Assembly (NCBI RefSeq): GCF_006715085.1
Contig: NZ_VFMM01000002.1
Span: 1,426,001 to 1,490,000, forward strand
From: Kribbella jejuensis
Lineage (GTDB): Bacteria; Actinomycetota; Actinomycetes; Propionibacteriales; Kribbellaceae
Direction: 5' to 3'
Length of the DNA stretch: 64,000 nt
Below the pieces are notes generated by a model, which did not search any database, was not told the origin of the DNA, and saw only the letters and a list, made by a program, of their open reading frames with translations. Below, piece by piece: positions 43,636 to 52,848 of this stretch (position 1 is the first letter of the stretch; each line of letters opens with the position of its first letter). Position numbers and translations under genes: made by a program.

Positions 43636-45293
43636 CGAGGACTCGCACTGCCGCTCAGCGCGGTCTCGTACTCGCCGCGGATCTTGTCGCCGCCGTCCTT
43701 CTTCCATTTCGCCAGCGCCGCGTCGAACGCGCTGATCGGTTTCCGGCCGGCGATCACGTCGTTGCGGACGTCGGCGAACGCCTGGCCGATGTCGCCGCCG
43801 GTCTTGTCGTTGGTCGGCGAGATCATCGAGGTGGTCGGATCCTTCACCACCATCGCGAGCAGCTTGGTCAGGTCCTCGTGCGCCTTGTCGATGTAGGTCG
43901 GGTCAGTCGCGTTGAACAGCACCTGCGGGGGAGCGGCGATGTACTTCCACGGCACGGTCAGCTCGGCCTCGCCCTTGCTCGTCTGCTTCGGGTTGCCGTT
44001 CGCGTCCCGGGTGAAGTCGACGCCCTCCACGCCGTAGTTCAACAGCAGGTTCTCGGTGCTGCCGAACGGGGCGGCGAAGAAGTTCGCGACCGCGAGCAGT
44101 TCCTTGGCGCGGGCCTCGTCGGACTTCTTCATCAGCGTGTACGCGAACAGCACGTTGTCGGCCCACGTGTTCGCCTTGCCGCCCTTCGGCGCCATCGGCA
44201 CGAACGCGCGCGGGTCGTTCTGCGGGTCGAGCCGCTTCATCGCCTTGACGTAGTCGATGTACGCGGGGAACCCGTCGTACACGAAGGCGCCCTTGCCGGC
44301 CTTGAACGCGTTCTTCCGCGCGGTCCCGTCGGCGCCGTCCGAGCCGGGGACGACGACGCCGGCCTTCACCAACTGGACGGCGAACTCGAGCGCGGCCTTG
44401 TACTCCGGCGTCTCGAAGCTCTTCACGAGCTTGCCGCCGTCCTCCTTCCAGCCGAACGGTACGCCGAACATCTGCTGCACGAACGTGAAGAACGTGTTGC
44501 CCTTCGAGTTCACGATCGCCCAGCGGCCCTGCTGCGGTTTGGTCAGCTCCTTGCAGGCGGCCAGGAAGTCCTCGGCGGTGGCCGGGTACTCGATGCCGGC
44601 GGCGTCCAGCAGACGCTTGTTGTAGAACCCGGCACCGCCGGTGATGCTGCGCGGGATCGGCAGCCCGTAGATCTTGTCCTGGACGACGCAGGCCTGCCAG
44701 ATCACCTGCGGGATGTTCGCCAGGTTCGGGTAGTCCTTCACCTTGTCGCCGCTCAGGTACGGCGTCAGGTCGGTGCACTTCGCGGACAGGAAAGCCGGTA
44801 GGTTGTTGACCAGCGTCGCATCCGACATCAGGAACAGGTCAGGCAGCTGGTTCGCGGCCAGCACGGTCTGGAACTTCGTCGCCCAGTCGCTGTCCGGCAC
44901 GATGGTCAGGTCGAGCGTGCCGCCGAGCTGCTTCTCGACCGCCTGCCACGCGGTGTTCTTGTCCTTGGCCGGGGGCAGCGGGTCGAAGATGTCGGTCATC
45001 ACGCTGACCTTGCCGCCGTTCAGCGGTGGCCTCTTCACCGTGGTGACGAGGTCCTTCGGGTAGGTCCGGTAGCCAGGCGGTACGCCGTCCGCCGTACCGG
45101 CCAGCTCCGGCTTGGGACCGGCGAACGGCACGTACGTGGGCAACGCGACCGTGGACGCGCGGGCGGTACCGGCCGCCGTGCTGCCGTTGCTGCAGGCAAC
45201 CAGCGTCGGGACGCCGGTCGCGCTCATCACGGCGACACCGACGGCGCTGCGCAGCAACCCGCGGCGGCTGAGAGAGGGGGTGGTCACGGTCAT
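43632..45293 (-). CDS. ABC sugar-importer solute-binding lipoprotein
   Basis: 553 residues, LplA/YtcQ-like size for CUT1 binding proteins of oligosaccharides. Signal has both twin-arginine (SRRGLLRSAVG) and a lipobox ending LVAC at Cys34, so a Tat-exported lipoprotein. Binding domain from about residue 60. In one operon with two permeases; no ATPase gene is near, which is usual, a shared MsmK-like ATPase serving many systems. Confidence 0.9.
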   Translation of the reverse strand: MTVTTPSLSRRGLLRSAVGVAVMSATGVPTLVACSNGSTAAGTARASTVALPTYVPFAGPKPELAGTADGVPPGYRTYPKDLVTTVKRPPLNGGKVSVMTDIFDPLPPAKDKNTAWQAVEKQLGGTLDLTIVPDSDWATKFQTVLAANQLPDLFLMSDATLVNNLPAFLSAKCTDLTPYLSGDKVKDYPNLANIPQVIWQACVVQDKIYGLPIPRSITGGAGFYNKRLLDAAGIEYPATAEDFLAACKELTKPQQGRWAIVNSKGNTFFTFVQQMFGVPFGWKEDGGKLVKSFETPEYKAALEFAVQLVKAGVVVPGSDGADGTARKNAFKAGKGAFVYDGFPAYIDYVKAMKRLDPQNDPRAFVPMAPKGGKANTWADNVLFAYTLMKKSDEARAKELLAVANFFAAPFGSTENLLLNYGVEGVDFTRDANGNPKQTSKGEAELTVPWKYIAAPPQVLFNATDPTYIDKAHEDLTKLLAMVVKDPTTSMISPTNDKTGGDIGQAFADVRNDVIAGRKPISAFDAALAKWKKDGGDKIRGEYETALSGSASPR

Positions 45294-45298
45294 TTCTC

Positions 45299-46189
45299 CT
45301 AACCCTTGATGGCGCCGGTGAGTACGCCCTTGGTGAAGTAGCGCTGCAGGAACGGGTAGACGCAGAGGATGGGGACGAGCGCGACGACGACGACGGCCAT
45401 CTGGACGGCCTGGATGGAGGCGACCGCCTCACCCGGCGATTCGGTGCCGCCACCGACCGGCTGCCCCTGCAGGACGTAGAGGCGCAGGACGAGCGGCAGC
45501 GGCCACTTGCCGGTGTCGCTGAGGTAGAGCAATGCGTTGAAGAACGCGTTCCAGTGGCCGACGGCGTAGAACAGCGCGACCACCGCGAGGACCGCCTTCG
45601 ACAGCGGCAGCACGATCCGGAGCAGGATCGCGAGGTCGCCGGCGCCGTCGATCCGGGCGCTGTCGAGCAGTTCGGCCGGGATGTTCTGGAAGAAGTTGCG
45701 CAGCACCAGGAAGTTGAAGGCGCTGACCAGGCCGGGGACGATCAGCGACGTGTACGAGTCGTACATGCCGAGCGCCTTGACCAGCAGGAAGTTCGGGATG
45801 ATGCCGGCGCCGAACAACATGGTCAGTAGAACGGTCGTCAACACGAACCGCCCGCCGACGATCGGCCGGCTCAGCCCGTAGGCGAGCGCGATCGTGACGA
45901 CCAGGTTCAGCGCCGTACCGATGATCGTGATCGCGGCACTGACGAGCAGCGCGTGACTGACCACGCCGCCGGCGAAGATCGTCCGGTACGCCGCCAGCGT
46001 CGGCTCGCTCGGGAAGAACGCGATGATGCCGCCGCGGCGGGTGATCTCGGACTCGCCGGCCAGGCTGGTCGCGATGATGTTCACGAACGGGTACAGCACG
46101 AGCAGACAGACGACCGCGATCACCACACTCTTGATCGCCAGCCCTGCCCTGCTCGGAGCTTCCATCCACGGTGGGCGTGCGGTCTTCAT
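45299..46189 (-). CDS. ABC sugar-importer permease (second, LplC-like)
   Basis: 296 residues, six membrane helices, LplC/YtcP type. KSVVIAVVCLLVLYPFVNII is helix 1; the EAA loop SARIDGAGDLAILLRIVLPLS is intact. ATG at 46189 overlaps the stop of the first permease by ATGA. Followed by the binding protein after 5 bases. Confidence 0.9.
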   Translation of the reverse strand: MKTARPPWMEAPSRAGLAIKSVVIAVVCLLVLYPFVNIIATSLAGESEITRRGGIIAFFPSEPTLAAYRTIFAGGVVSHALLVSAAITIIGTALNLVVTIALAYGLSRPIVGGRFVLTTVLLTMLFGAGIIPNFLLVKALGMYDSYTSLIVPGLVSAFNFLVLRNFFQNIPAELLDSARIDGAGDLAILLRIVLPLSKAVLAVVALFYAVGHWNAFFNALLYLSDTGKWPLPLVLRLYVLQGQPVGGGTESPGEAVASIQAVQMAVVVVALVPILCVYPFLQRYFTKGVLTGAIKG

Positions 46190-47145
46190 CGCGAGTAGAT
46201 CCCTTCGTGGCCGAAGCGGTGGGCGAGTTTGTTGGCGCCGAGGATCAGGACCAGCCCGATCACGCCCTTGACCAGGCCGACGGCCGCGGCCGGGCCCCAC
46301 TGGCCGTCGAGCACACCGTGGAAGTACACGTAGGTGTCGAGGACTTCCGCCGCGTCGGCGCCGACCGCGTCGCGCTGCAGCAGGATCTGCTCGAAGCCGA
46401 CCGAGAGGATGCTGCCCAGGTTGAGGATCAGCAGCAGCAACGTCACGGGCACGATGCCCGGCAGCGTCACGTGCCACAGCCGCCGCCAGCGGTCCGCGCC
46501 GTCGATCGCCGCCGCCTCGTAGTGCTCGGTGTCGATGTTCAGCAACGCGGCGAGGTAGATGATCGTGCCCCAGCCGGCGTCCTTCCAGATCAGCTGCAGC
46601 GTGACCAGCCACGGGAAGAAGCCAGGATTCGTCATCAGGTCGACCCGCGGCAGGCCGAGGTCACCGAGCAGCTGGGGAAGCAGGCCGGTACCGCCGATCA
46701 GCTGCTGGCTGATCGAGATCAGGATCACCCAGCCGATGAAGTGCGGCAGGTACACGACGCTCTGCACGAACCGCTTGATCCTCGGACTCACGATGCTGTT
46801 CAGCAGCAGCGCCAGCCCGATCGGCGCGGGAAAGAACAGCGCCAGCTGCAGTACGGCGAACTTCAACGTGTTGAGCAGCGCGCGGTAGAAGTCCGGCTCG
46901 GTGAACACCGAGAAGTTGCCGAAGCCGACCCACGGGCTGTCCTTGAAGCCGAGGTACGGCTGGTAGTCCTGGAACACGATCACGTTGCCGAGCAGCGGCA
47001 CGTAGTGGAACACCACGAAGAACAGGAACCCGGGCAGCACCAGCAGCAGCATCACCCGGTCGCGGCGCAGCCGCGCGCGCAGGCCGGGACCGGGCTGCCG
47101 GACCGTGGCGGGCGGCCGGCGCGACGTACGGCTGACGCGGTGCAT
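46186..47145 (-). CDS. ABC sugar-importer permease (first, LplB-like)
   Basis: 319 residues, six membrane helices. LLLVLPGFLFFVVFHYVPLL helix 1 and the EAA loop YEAAAIDGADRWRRLWHVTL are diagnostic of MalF-like CUT1 permeases. First gene of the operon; GGAGG-like sequence and AGTAAGCGTTTGCT operator just upstream. Divergent from the hydroxyacid dehydrogenase. Confidence 0.9.
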   Translation of the reverse strand: MHRVSRTSRRPPATVRQPGPGLRARLRRDRVMLLLVLPGFLFFVVFHYVPLLGNVIVFQDYQPYLGFKDSPWVGFGNFSVFTEPDFYRALLNTLKFAVLQLALFFPAPIGLALLLNSIVSPRIKRFVQSVVYLPHFIGWVILISISQQLIGGTGLLPQLLGDLGLPRVDLMTNPGFFPWLVTLQLIWKDAGWGTIIYLAALLNIDTEHYEAAAIDGADRWRRLWHVTLPGIVPVTLLLLILNLGSILSVGFEQILLQRDAVGADAAEVLDTYVYFHGVLDGQWGPAAAVGLVKGVIGLVLILGANKLAHRFGHEGIYSR

Positions 47146-47157
47146 GTTCCTCCTGGT

Positions 47158-47171
47158 AGTAAGCGTTTGCT
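47158..47171. promoter_or_regulatory. LacI-type operator at the permease operon start
   Basis: AGTAAGCGTTTGCT, an inverted repeat of the AGTAA/TTGCT type with one mismatch, lies 13 bases upstream of the first permease start. It matches GTAAGCGCTTAC of the lyase promoter. Confidence 0.6.
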
Positions 47172-47267
47172 GTCCAATGTGAGAGCAACCATGAAACGTT
47201 CACCGCCTTGCTGTCAAGCACTTGCCGCACTTCTCTTGACCTCGGTTCGGTTAACTGCTTACGGTTT

Positions 47268-47285
47268 CTAGTAACCGTTTACTAG
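47268..47285. promoter_or_regulatory. LacI-type operator at the dehydrogenase start
   Basis: CTAGTAACCGTTTACTAG is an 18-bp palindrome with one mismatch pair. It overlaps the AGGAG ribosome-binding site (47284-47288) of the next gene, so the bound repressor would block transcription and initiation. Confidence 0.7.
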
Positions 47286-47294
47286 GAGTGATCC

Positions 47295-48374
47295 GTGCCG
47301 AAACCTGAAACCACCGAGGGTCGTGGCCCGCGGTTGCGTACGCTCGTCGCGATGCCTGCCGAGACCTGGTCGGAGGTGTTCACCCCGGCGGCCCACGAGC
47401 GGCTGGAAGGGGTCGGCGAGCTGCTCGGGATGTCGGCAGGCGCCGCATCACGGGGGAACGACGCCCGCGGCGGCCAGATGCCGCGGTTGCGGTCGTCGTT
47501 CGGCGAGGTTGCCGACGAGCTGGCGGCGGCCGAGGTGTTGTTGACCGGGTGGGGCTGCCCGCGGATCACCGGCGACGTCCTGGATGCGGCCCCCAAGCTG
47601 CGGGCGATCGTGCACGCGGCGGGGACGGTCAAGACCTTCGTCGATCCGGTGGTGTTCGAGCGCGGCGTGGAGGTTTCGTCCGCTGCCGCGGCGAACGCGA
47701 TCCCGGTCGCCGAGTTCACGGTGGCGGCGGTCGTGCTCGCGGCCAAGCGGGCATTCCGGCACCGGGACTGGTACCGGGGCTCCGGGTTTAAGCGGCCGTT
47801 GCCCGGAGCACCGATTCTCGGAACGCTCGGTACCACGGTCGGCGTGCTCGGGGCCTCCCGAATTGGACGCCAGGTGATCGAGCGGCTGCGGTCGCTGGAC
47901 GTCGACGTACTGGTGAGTGACCCGTACCTGAGTCGCGCGCAGGCGGTGGCGCTGGGCGCGCGGTGGTGCGCGTTGCCGGAGTTGTTCGCGGCGAGCGACA
48001 TCGTGACGGTGCACGCGCCGCTGCTGCCGGAAACGCGCGGGCTGGTGACGGCGGAGTTGCTGGCCGCCATGCCGGACGGCGGCGTACTCGTCAACACCGC
48101 GCGGGGCCCCGTGGTGGACCATGTCGCGCTGGAGCAGGAGTGTGTCTCGGGCCGTCTCGATGCGGTCCTCGACGTCACGGATCCTGAACCGCTCCCGCCC
48201 GACTCCCCGATGCTGCGGTTGCCCAACGTCTTCATCACGCCACACCTGGCCGGTGCCATGGGCAACGAATCCACCAGACTCGGCGACGCGGCCGTCGCCG
48301 AACTCGAGCGCCTCGCCACCGGCCACCCTCTCGCCCACGGCATCCACCGCGACGACCTTGGGCGGATTGCATGA
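47295..48374 (+). CDS. D-isomer-specific 2-hydroxyacid dehydrogenase
   Basis: 359 residues, a little longer than the usual 310-340. NAD loop GVLGASRIGRQV, the conserved VNTARGPVVDHVALEQ and the catalytic His in PHLAGAMGNE. It may oxidise or reduce a sugar acid made by lyase or fucose catabolism. GTG at 47295 with AGGAG; an operator covers this site. Its stop overlaps the DUF2264 start by ATGA. Confidence 0.85.
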   Translation: MPKPETTEGRGPRLRTLVAMPAETWSEVFTPAAHERLEGVGELLGMSAGAASRGNDARGGQMPRLRSSFGEVADELAAAEVLLTGWGCPRITGDVLDAAPKLRAIVHAAGTVKTFVDPVVFERGVEVSSAAAANAIPVAEFTVAAVVLAAKRAFRHRDWYRGSGFKRPLPGAPILGTLGTTVGVLGASRIGRQVIERLRSLDVDVLVSDPYLSRAQAVALGARWCALPELFAASDIVTVHAPLLPETRGLVTAELLAAMPDGGVLVNTARGPVVDHVALEQECVSGRLDAVLDVTDPEPLPPDSPMLRLPNVFITPHLAGAMGNESTRLGDAAVAELERLATGHPLAHGIHRDDLGRIA

Positions 48375-50227
48375 CGGCGGCAGACCTGGGCGCGGGGCGG
48401 GGGCTGCGGGGGCCGGATCGGGTGGTGTCGCCGCGGACCGGGTATACGCGGGAGGCCTGGTTGGCGGTGGCCGATCGGTTGCTGGACGCATTGGTGCCTT
48501 GGTTCTCGGCGAGTGGGGCTCAGGTTCGGTTGCCGGGGCGGGGGAGTTGGTCGGGGGCGGACTGCGATGGTCTGGAGGGGTTTGCGCGGTCGTTCCTCCT
48601 GGCTGCGTTCCGAATTGCCGCGGACGATGGAGACGAGCGGCTCGTCGAGCGGTATTCGCGCGGGCTGGTCGCGGGGGCGGGTGGTGAGTGGCCTCGGTTG
48701 ACGCCGTGTTCGCAGCAGATGGTGGAGGCTGCGGCGATCGCCGTCGGGCTGCACGAGTCGCGAGCCTGGTTGTGGGATCGGCTTGACGGCACGGAACAGC
48801 AGGTTGTCGTCGACTGGTTGAGCGGGTTCGTCGGGTCGCGGACGTGGGACAACAACTGGCGGCTGTTCCAGGTCGTGGGGGAGCAGTTCCTCGCGTCCGC
48901 CGGAGCGCCGTACTCACCGGACGACATCGATGCGGGGCTCGAGCGGATCGAGGACTGGTACGTCGGGGACGGCTGGTACTCCGACGGTCCGGGACAGAAC
49001 TTCGACCACTACATCGGGTGGGCGATGCACCTGTATCCGGGGATGTGGGCGCGGATGGCCGGGTCTGCCGCGGACGGGCGGCTCGCGGTGTACCGGGAGC
49101 GATTGCACCGGTTCGTCGAGGACGCCGTACACCTGACCGGTACGGACGGGGCGCCGATCCACTTCGGGCGATCGCTGTGTTACCGGATGGCGAGCGTCGC
49201 GCCGTACTGGATGGGGGCGTTGCTCGACGCGACACCGTTGACGGCAGGTCAGACGCGGCGGTTGTGCTCGGGGACGTTGCGGCACTTCGTGGATCACGGG
49301 GTCCCGGACGGGCGGGGGTTGCTGACGCTCGGGTGGCATCACCATTTTCTGCCCGTGACGCAGCCGTACTCCGGGCCGGCTTCGCCGTACTGGGCTGCCA
49401 AGGGGTTTCTCGGGTTGTTGCTTCCGGCCGATCATGAGGTGTGGACGGCGCCGGAGGCCGGGGTGCCGTTGGACGAGCGTGATCAGGTGCGGGAACTGCC
49501 CGCGCCGGGGTGGGTGGTTCACGGAACGAAGGACGACGGGATCGTCCGGCTGCTCAACCACGGCAGCGATCACGGTGGGGAGGGCGATCCGCACTACAAC
49601 CGGCTGGCGTACTCGACCCGCACCGGCCCGGAGTTGACAGCCGATGCCGTCGACAACCAGCTCCTGCTGGGCGACTGTGGCCCGCGGACGCAGATCCGGC
49701 GCACCCAGGCGGGCGGTTCGTGGTGGGAAGCAGGGGAGGCGCGGATCGAGGTCGCGTCGGTGGTGCACGGCCGCATCGAGGTGCGCTGCGCGCTGGTCGA
49801 CGGGCCGCCGGGTGTGATCAGGCACGGTGGATATGCAGTGGCCTCAGCTGAGTTCCCAGAAGCAGAGGTTGGAGAGCTCTGGGCGCAGGCAACGCGGGTG
49901 GATCGGCTCAGCTCGGTTGTTGTCGGGTTGTCGGGATACCAGCGGGCGGGGGTACGCCGGGGGCTGGATGTGAATGCGTTCGGGCCGCACTCGGCCACGC
50001 CGTATCTGGAGGCGGATTACCTCGGGGAAGGTCCGCGGCTGCTGGTGGCGGCGGTGGTACTGTCCGGCGACACGGTGTGGCCGCGGCAGTTGGGCGAGAG
50101 CATCGACGTGACGGTGGACGGGTGCCGGGTCGGCCTCCGGTTCGCCGACGGCGGGCAGGTCGACGTACGGCTGGGTGAGGAGGTGGGTGATGGCGGAACC
50201 GCCCCGGGGGCGGGCGCGCCGGCGTGA
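48371..50227 (+). CDS. DUF2264 family protein
   Basis: 618 residues. DUF2264 is a broad alpha/alpha-barrel-like family often found with polysaccharide lyases; no activity is firmly established. Blocks: TWDNNWRLFQVVGEQFL, GWYSDGPGQNFDHYIGWAMH and RMASVAPYWMG, with aromatic and acidic residues that could bind sugar. No signal peptide. Translation is coupled to the dehydrogenase and it overlaps the LacI gene by 38 bases. Confidence 0.8.
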   Translation: MTAADLGAGRGLRGPDRVVSPRTGYTREAWLAVADRLLDALVPWFSASGAQVRLPGRGSWSGADCDGLEGFARSFLLAAFRIAADDGDERLVERYSRGLVAGAGGEWPRLTPCSQQMVEAAAIAVGLHESRAWLWDRLDGTEQQVVVDWLSGFVGSRTWDNNWRLFQVVGEQFLASAGAPYSPDDIDAGLERIEDWYVGDGWYSDGPGQNFDHYIGWAMHLYPGMWARMAGSAADGRLAVYRERLHRFVEDAVHLTGTDGAPIHFGRSLCYRMASVAPYWMGALLDATPLTAGQTRRLCSGTLRHFVDHGVPDGRGLLTLGWHHHFLPVTQPYSGPASPYWAAKGFLGLLLPADHEVWTAPEAGVPLDERDQVRELPAPGWVVHGTKDDGIVRLLNHGSDHGGEGDPHYNRLAYSTRTGPELTADAVDNQLLLGDCGPRTQIRRTQAGGSWWEAGEARIEVASVVHGRIEVRCALVDGPPGVIRHGGYAVASAEFPEAEVGELWAQATRVDRLSSVVVGLSGYQRAGVRRGLDVNAFGPHSATPYLEADYLGEGPRLLVAAVVLSGDTVWPRQLGESIDVTVDGCRVGLRFADGGQVDVRLGEEVGDGGTAPGAGAPA

Positions 50228-51287
50228 CCCCGAGGCGGCGCGGACCATCCGGGACGTGGCCGATCGCGCGGGGGTCTCCACCGCGACCGTCTCCCGTGTT
50301 GTCAACGGCAACTATCCGGTCGCGGCCTCGACCCGGGCAGCGGTCGAGCGCGCGATGCGCGAGCTCGGGTACGTCGCGAACGCGCACGCCCGTGCACTGG
50401 CCGGCTCCACCACCCGCGTGGTCGGCATCGTGGTGAACGAGATCGTCGACCCGTTCTTCGCCTACATCGCCCGCGGTGTGCAGTCCGAAGCGACCGCCTC
50501 CGGCCGGCTGTGCCTGGTCTGTTCGACGCAGGGCGACGAGGCGGCCGAGCTGCGGTTCGTCGACCTGCTGCTCGAACAGCGCGCGGACGCGGTGATCCTG
50601 GTCGGCGGCGCGGTCGAGGACCAGGACTACTTCGCCACCATCGGGCAGCGCGCGAAGCAGCTCGCGAAGAACGGTTCCAGCCTGGTTCTCTGCGGGCGGC
50701 CCGGCCTGGAGTCCGGTGTACCGGCGTACGCCGTCGACTACGACAACACCGGCGGGGCCGCCGCGATCACGGACCACCTGCTCAGCGTCGGCCACACAAA
50801 GATCCTGTACCTCGGCGGCCCGACGATGCTGTCCACCACGACCGCCCGGGTCCGCGGCTTCCGTCAGGCATACGCGGCCCGCAAACTCGAGCACGATCCA
50901 GCGCTGGTCCGTACCGGTGCGTTCGGCCGCCAGTGGGGGTACGACCAGACGCTGCGCGCGCTCGACGAAGGCCCCGAGTTCACGGCGATCTTCGCCGCCA
51001 ACGACATCGTCGCGGCCGGCGCCTACACGGCGCTGCGCGAACGCGGCCTCAGCATCCCGGGCGACATCTCGGTCGTCGGGTACGACGACGTACCGGTCGC
51101 GGTCGAGCTGCAGCCGGCACTGACCACCGTCCGGGTACCGCTGGAGGAGCTCGGGCGAGCCGCCGTCCGCGCCGGGGTCTCCGGCCAGGAACCGAACGCG
51201 GATCCGTTCGCGCACCAGCAACAGGTGACGACGCTCGGCACCGTCGTGGTGGTCCGGGACTCGGTCGCGCCACCCGGCCGGCGCTGA
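50190..51287 (+). CDS. LacI family regulator (probable controller of the cluster)
   Basis: 365 residues. Helix-turn-helix TIRDVADRAGVSTATVSRVV and hinge YVANAHARALAG, then a sugar-binding core. ATG 50190 has GAGGAGG at 50176-50182; an extended GTG frame at 50175 is less likely. It is at the end of the dehydrogenase-DUF2264 transcript, so it could be the repressor binding the GTAA-CG-TTAC sites at 39269, 47158 and 47268, though the second LacI gene is an alternative. Confidence 0.9.
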   Translation: MAEPPRGRARRRDPEAARTIRDVADRAGVSTATVSRVVNGNYPVAASTRAAVERAMRELGYVANAHARALAGSTTRVVGIVVNEIVDPFFAYIARGVQSEATASGRLCLVCSTQGDEAAELRFVDLLLEQRADAVILVGGAVEDQDYFATIGQRAKQLAKNGSSLVLCGRPGLESGVPAYAVDYDNTGGAAAITDHLLSVGHTKILYLGGPTMLSTTTARVRGFRQAYAARKLEHDPALVRTGAFGRQWGYDQTLRALDEGPEFTAIFAANDIVAAGAYTALRERGLSIPGDISVVGYDDVPVAVELQPALTTVRVPLEELGRAAVRAGVSGQEPNADPFAHQQQVTTLGTVVVVRDSVAPPGRR

Positions 51288-51371
51288 CTACTCACAGCGA
51301 ACTCCCAGGTACGAAACGGCACTTGACATATCTACTGCGGACCGTTGAGACTCAGCTCACTTTCGCGATCC

Positions 51372-51383
51372 GAGAGCGCTCTC
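51372..51383. promoter_or_regulatory. LacI-type operator upstream of the orphan binding protein
   Basis: GAGAGCGCTCTC, a perfect 12-bp palindrome, lies 33 bases upstream of the ATG. It differs from the GTAA-CG-TTAC sites in the cluster, so a different LacI protein may bind it; it is similar to the CebR-type GGGAGCGCTCCC pattern. Confidence 0.7.
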
Positions 51384-51416
51384 AACCCCCGTCCGAGTTC
51401 CAGGGAGCTTTCAGCC

Positions 51417-52739
51417 ATGCGGCCCAGTGCCCGCTATCGCCCCGTAGCCGGCCTGCTCGCCGCTGCCGGGATCCTGTTGGTCGCCGCCTGCGGTGGCGGT
51501 TCCGGTACGACGGACACCGCCGGCAGGTCCGCCGACGGCCCGAAGATCGAGCTGACCGTCGCCACCTTCAACGAGTTCGGGTACGCCGACCTCTACGCCG
51601 AGTACGAGGCGCAGCACCCGAACATCACGATCGTCGAGCAGCGCGCGAAGACCGTCGACGACCACGTGAAGAACCTGGACGCGAACCTGGCCCGCGGTAC
51701 CGGCCTGGCCGACATCGAGGCGATGGAGGTCAGCTGGATCTACAAGTACCTGGCCAAGGCGGACAAGTTCGTCGACCTGCGTCAGTACGGCGCGGACGAC
51801 CTGAAGGACCGCTGGCTGGACTGGAAGCTCGACGGCGCGACCACACCGGACGGGAAGATCATCGGCTACGGCACCGACATCGGGCCGGAGGCGATCTGCT
51901 ACCGCCGCGACCTGTTCGCGAAGGCCGGCCTGCCGACCGACCGCGCCGAGGTGGCGAAGCTGTTCCAGGACTGGCCGTCGTACTTCGCGACCGGCCGGAA
52001 GTTCAAGCAGCGGGTCCCGGGTTCGGCCTGGTACGACTCCGCGGTGCTGACCTGGGAGGCGATGCGGAACCAGCTGATCCAGGCGTACTACTCGAACCAG
52101 GACCTGTTCCTCGCCGACCAGAACCCGCGGCTCAAGCGCACCTGGGACCAGGTCGTGGCCGGCAGCAAGGACGGGCTGTCCGCCGGTCTGCCCGCCTGGA
52201 GCGACGCCTGGAACGCATCGTTCCGGACCGACAAGTTCGCGACGATGGCCTGCCCGGGCTGGCTGCTCGGCGTGATCCAGGACAACGCGGGCAGCTACGG
52301 CAAGAACAAGTGGGATGTCGCGGACGTGTTCCCCGGCGGCGGTGGCAACTGGGGCGGCTCGTACCTGACCGTCCCGGCGCAGTCGCCGTACCCGGAGGAG
52401 GCGGCGAAGCTGGCGGCCTGGCTGACCGCGCCGGAGCAGCAGGTGAAGGTGTTCAAGAAGATCGGCTCGTTCCCGTCCACGCTGGACGCGTACGACGACC
52501 CGCAGGTGAAGTCGCAGGTGAACCCGTACTTCAACAACGCACCGGTCGGGCAGATCTTCGTGAACCGCGCGCGCAGTGTGATCCTCAAGCAGCACAAGGG
52601 CCCGCGGGACGGCGAGATCAACCAGATCTTCAGCGCCGCACTGGCGCGGGTCGACGCCGGCAAACAGGCCCCGGACGCGGCCTGGAAACAGGCGCTGGCC
52701 GAGGCGTACAAGGTCGCGAACACCCGCGTCGGAAGCTGA
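51417..52739 (+). CDS. Orphan ABC sugar solute-binding lipoprotein
   Basis: 440 residues with a signal peptide and lipobox (LLVAACGGG, Cys25). CUT1-type binding protein, for example IELTVATFNEFGY and YRRDLFAKAGLPTD. It lies alone between two LacI genes with no permease genes downstream in the window. ATG at 51417 with AGGGAG. The partners must be elsewhere, or it competes for the cluster permeases. Confidence 0.88.
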   Translation: MRPSARYRPVAGLLAAAGILLVAACGGGSGTTDTAGRSADGPKIELTVATFNEFGYADLYAEYEAQHPNITIVEQRAKTVDDHVKNLDANLARGTGLADIEAMEVSWIYKYLAKADKFVDLRQYGADDLKDRWLDWKLDGATTPDGKIIGYGTDIGPEAICYRRDLFAKAGLPTDRAEVAKLFQDWPSYFATGRKFKQRVPGSAWYDSAVLTWEAMRNQLIQAYYSNQDLFLADQNPRLKRTWDQVVAGSKDGLSAGLPAWSDAWNASFRTDKFATMACPGWLLGVIQDNAGSYGKNKWDVADVFPGGGGNWGGSYLTVPAQSPYPEEAAKLAAWLTAPEQQVKVFKKIGSFPSTLDAYDDPQVKSQVNPYFNNAPVGQIFVNRARSVILKQHKGPRDGEINQIFSAALARVDAGKQAPDAAWKQALAEAYKVANTRVGS

Positions 52740-52848
52740 GCCCAACACACCCTGGCCGGTGGCGGACGTCTGACGCACGATCGACCGGCGACGTATTACG
52801 GTGTGAACGCGGGCCGATCGAGAGCAGTGTCAACTAAAGGGAGGGCCG

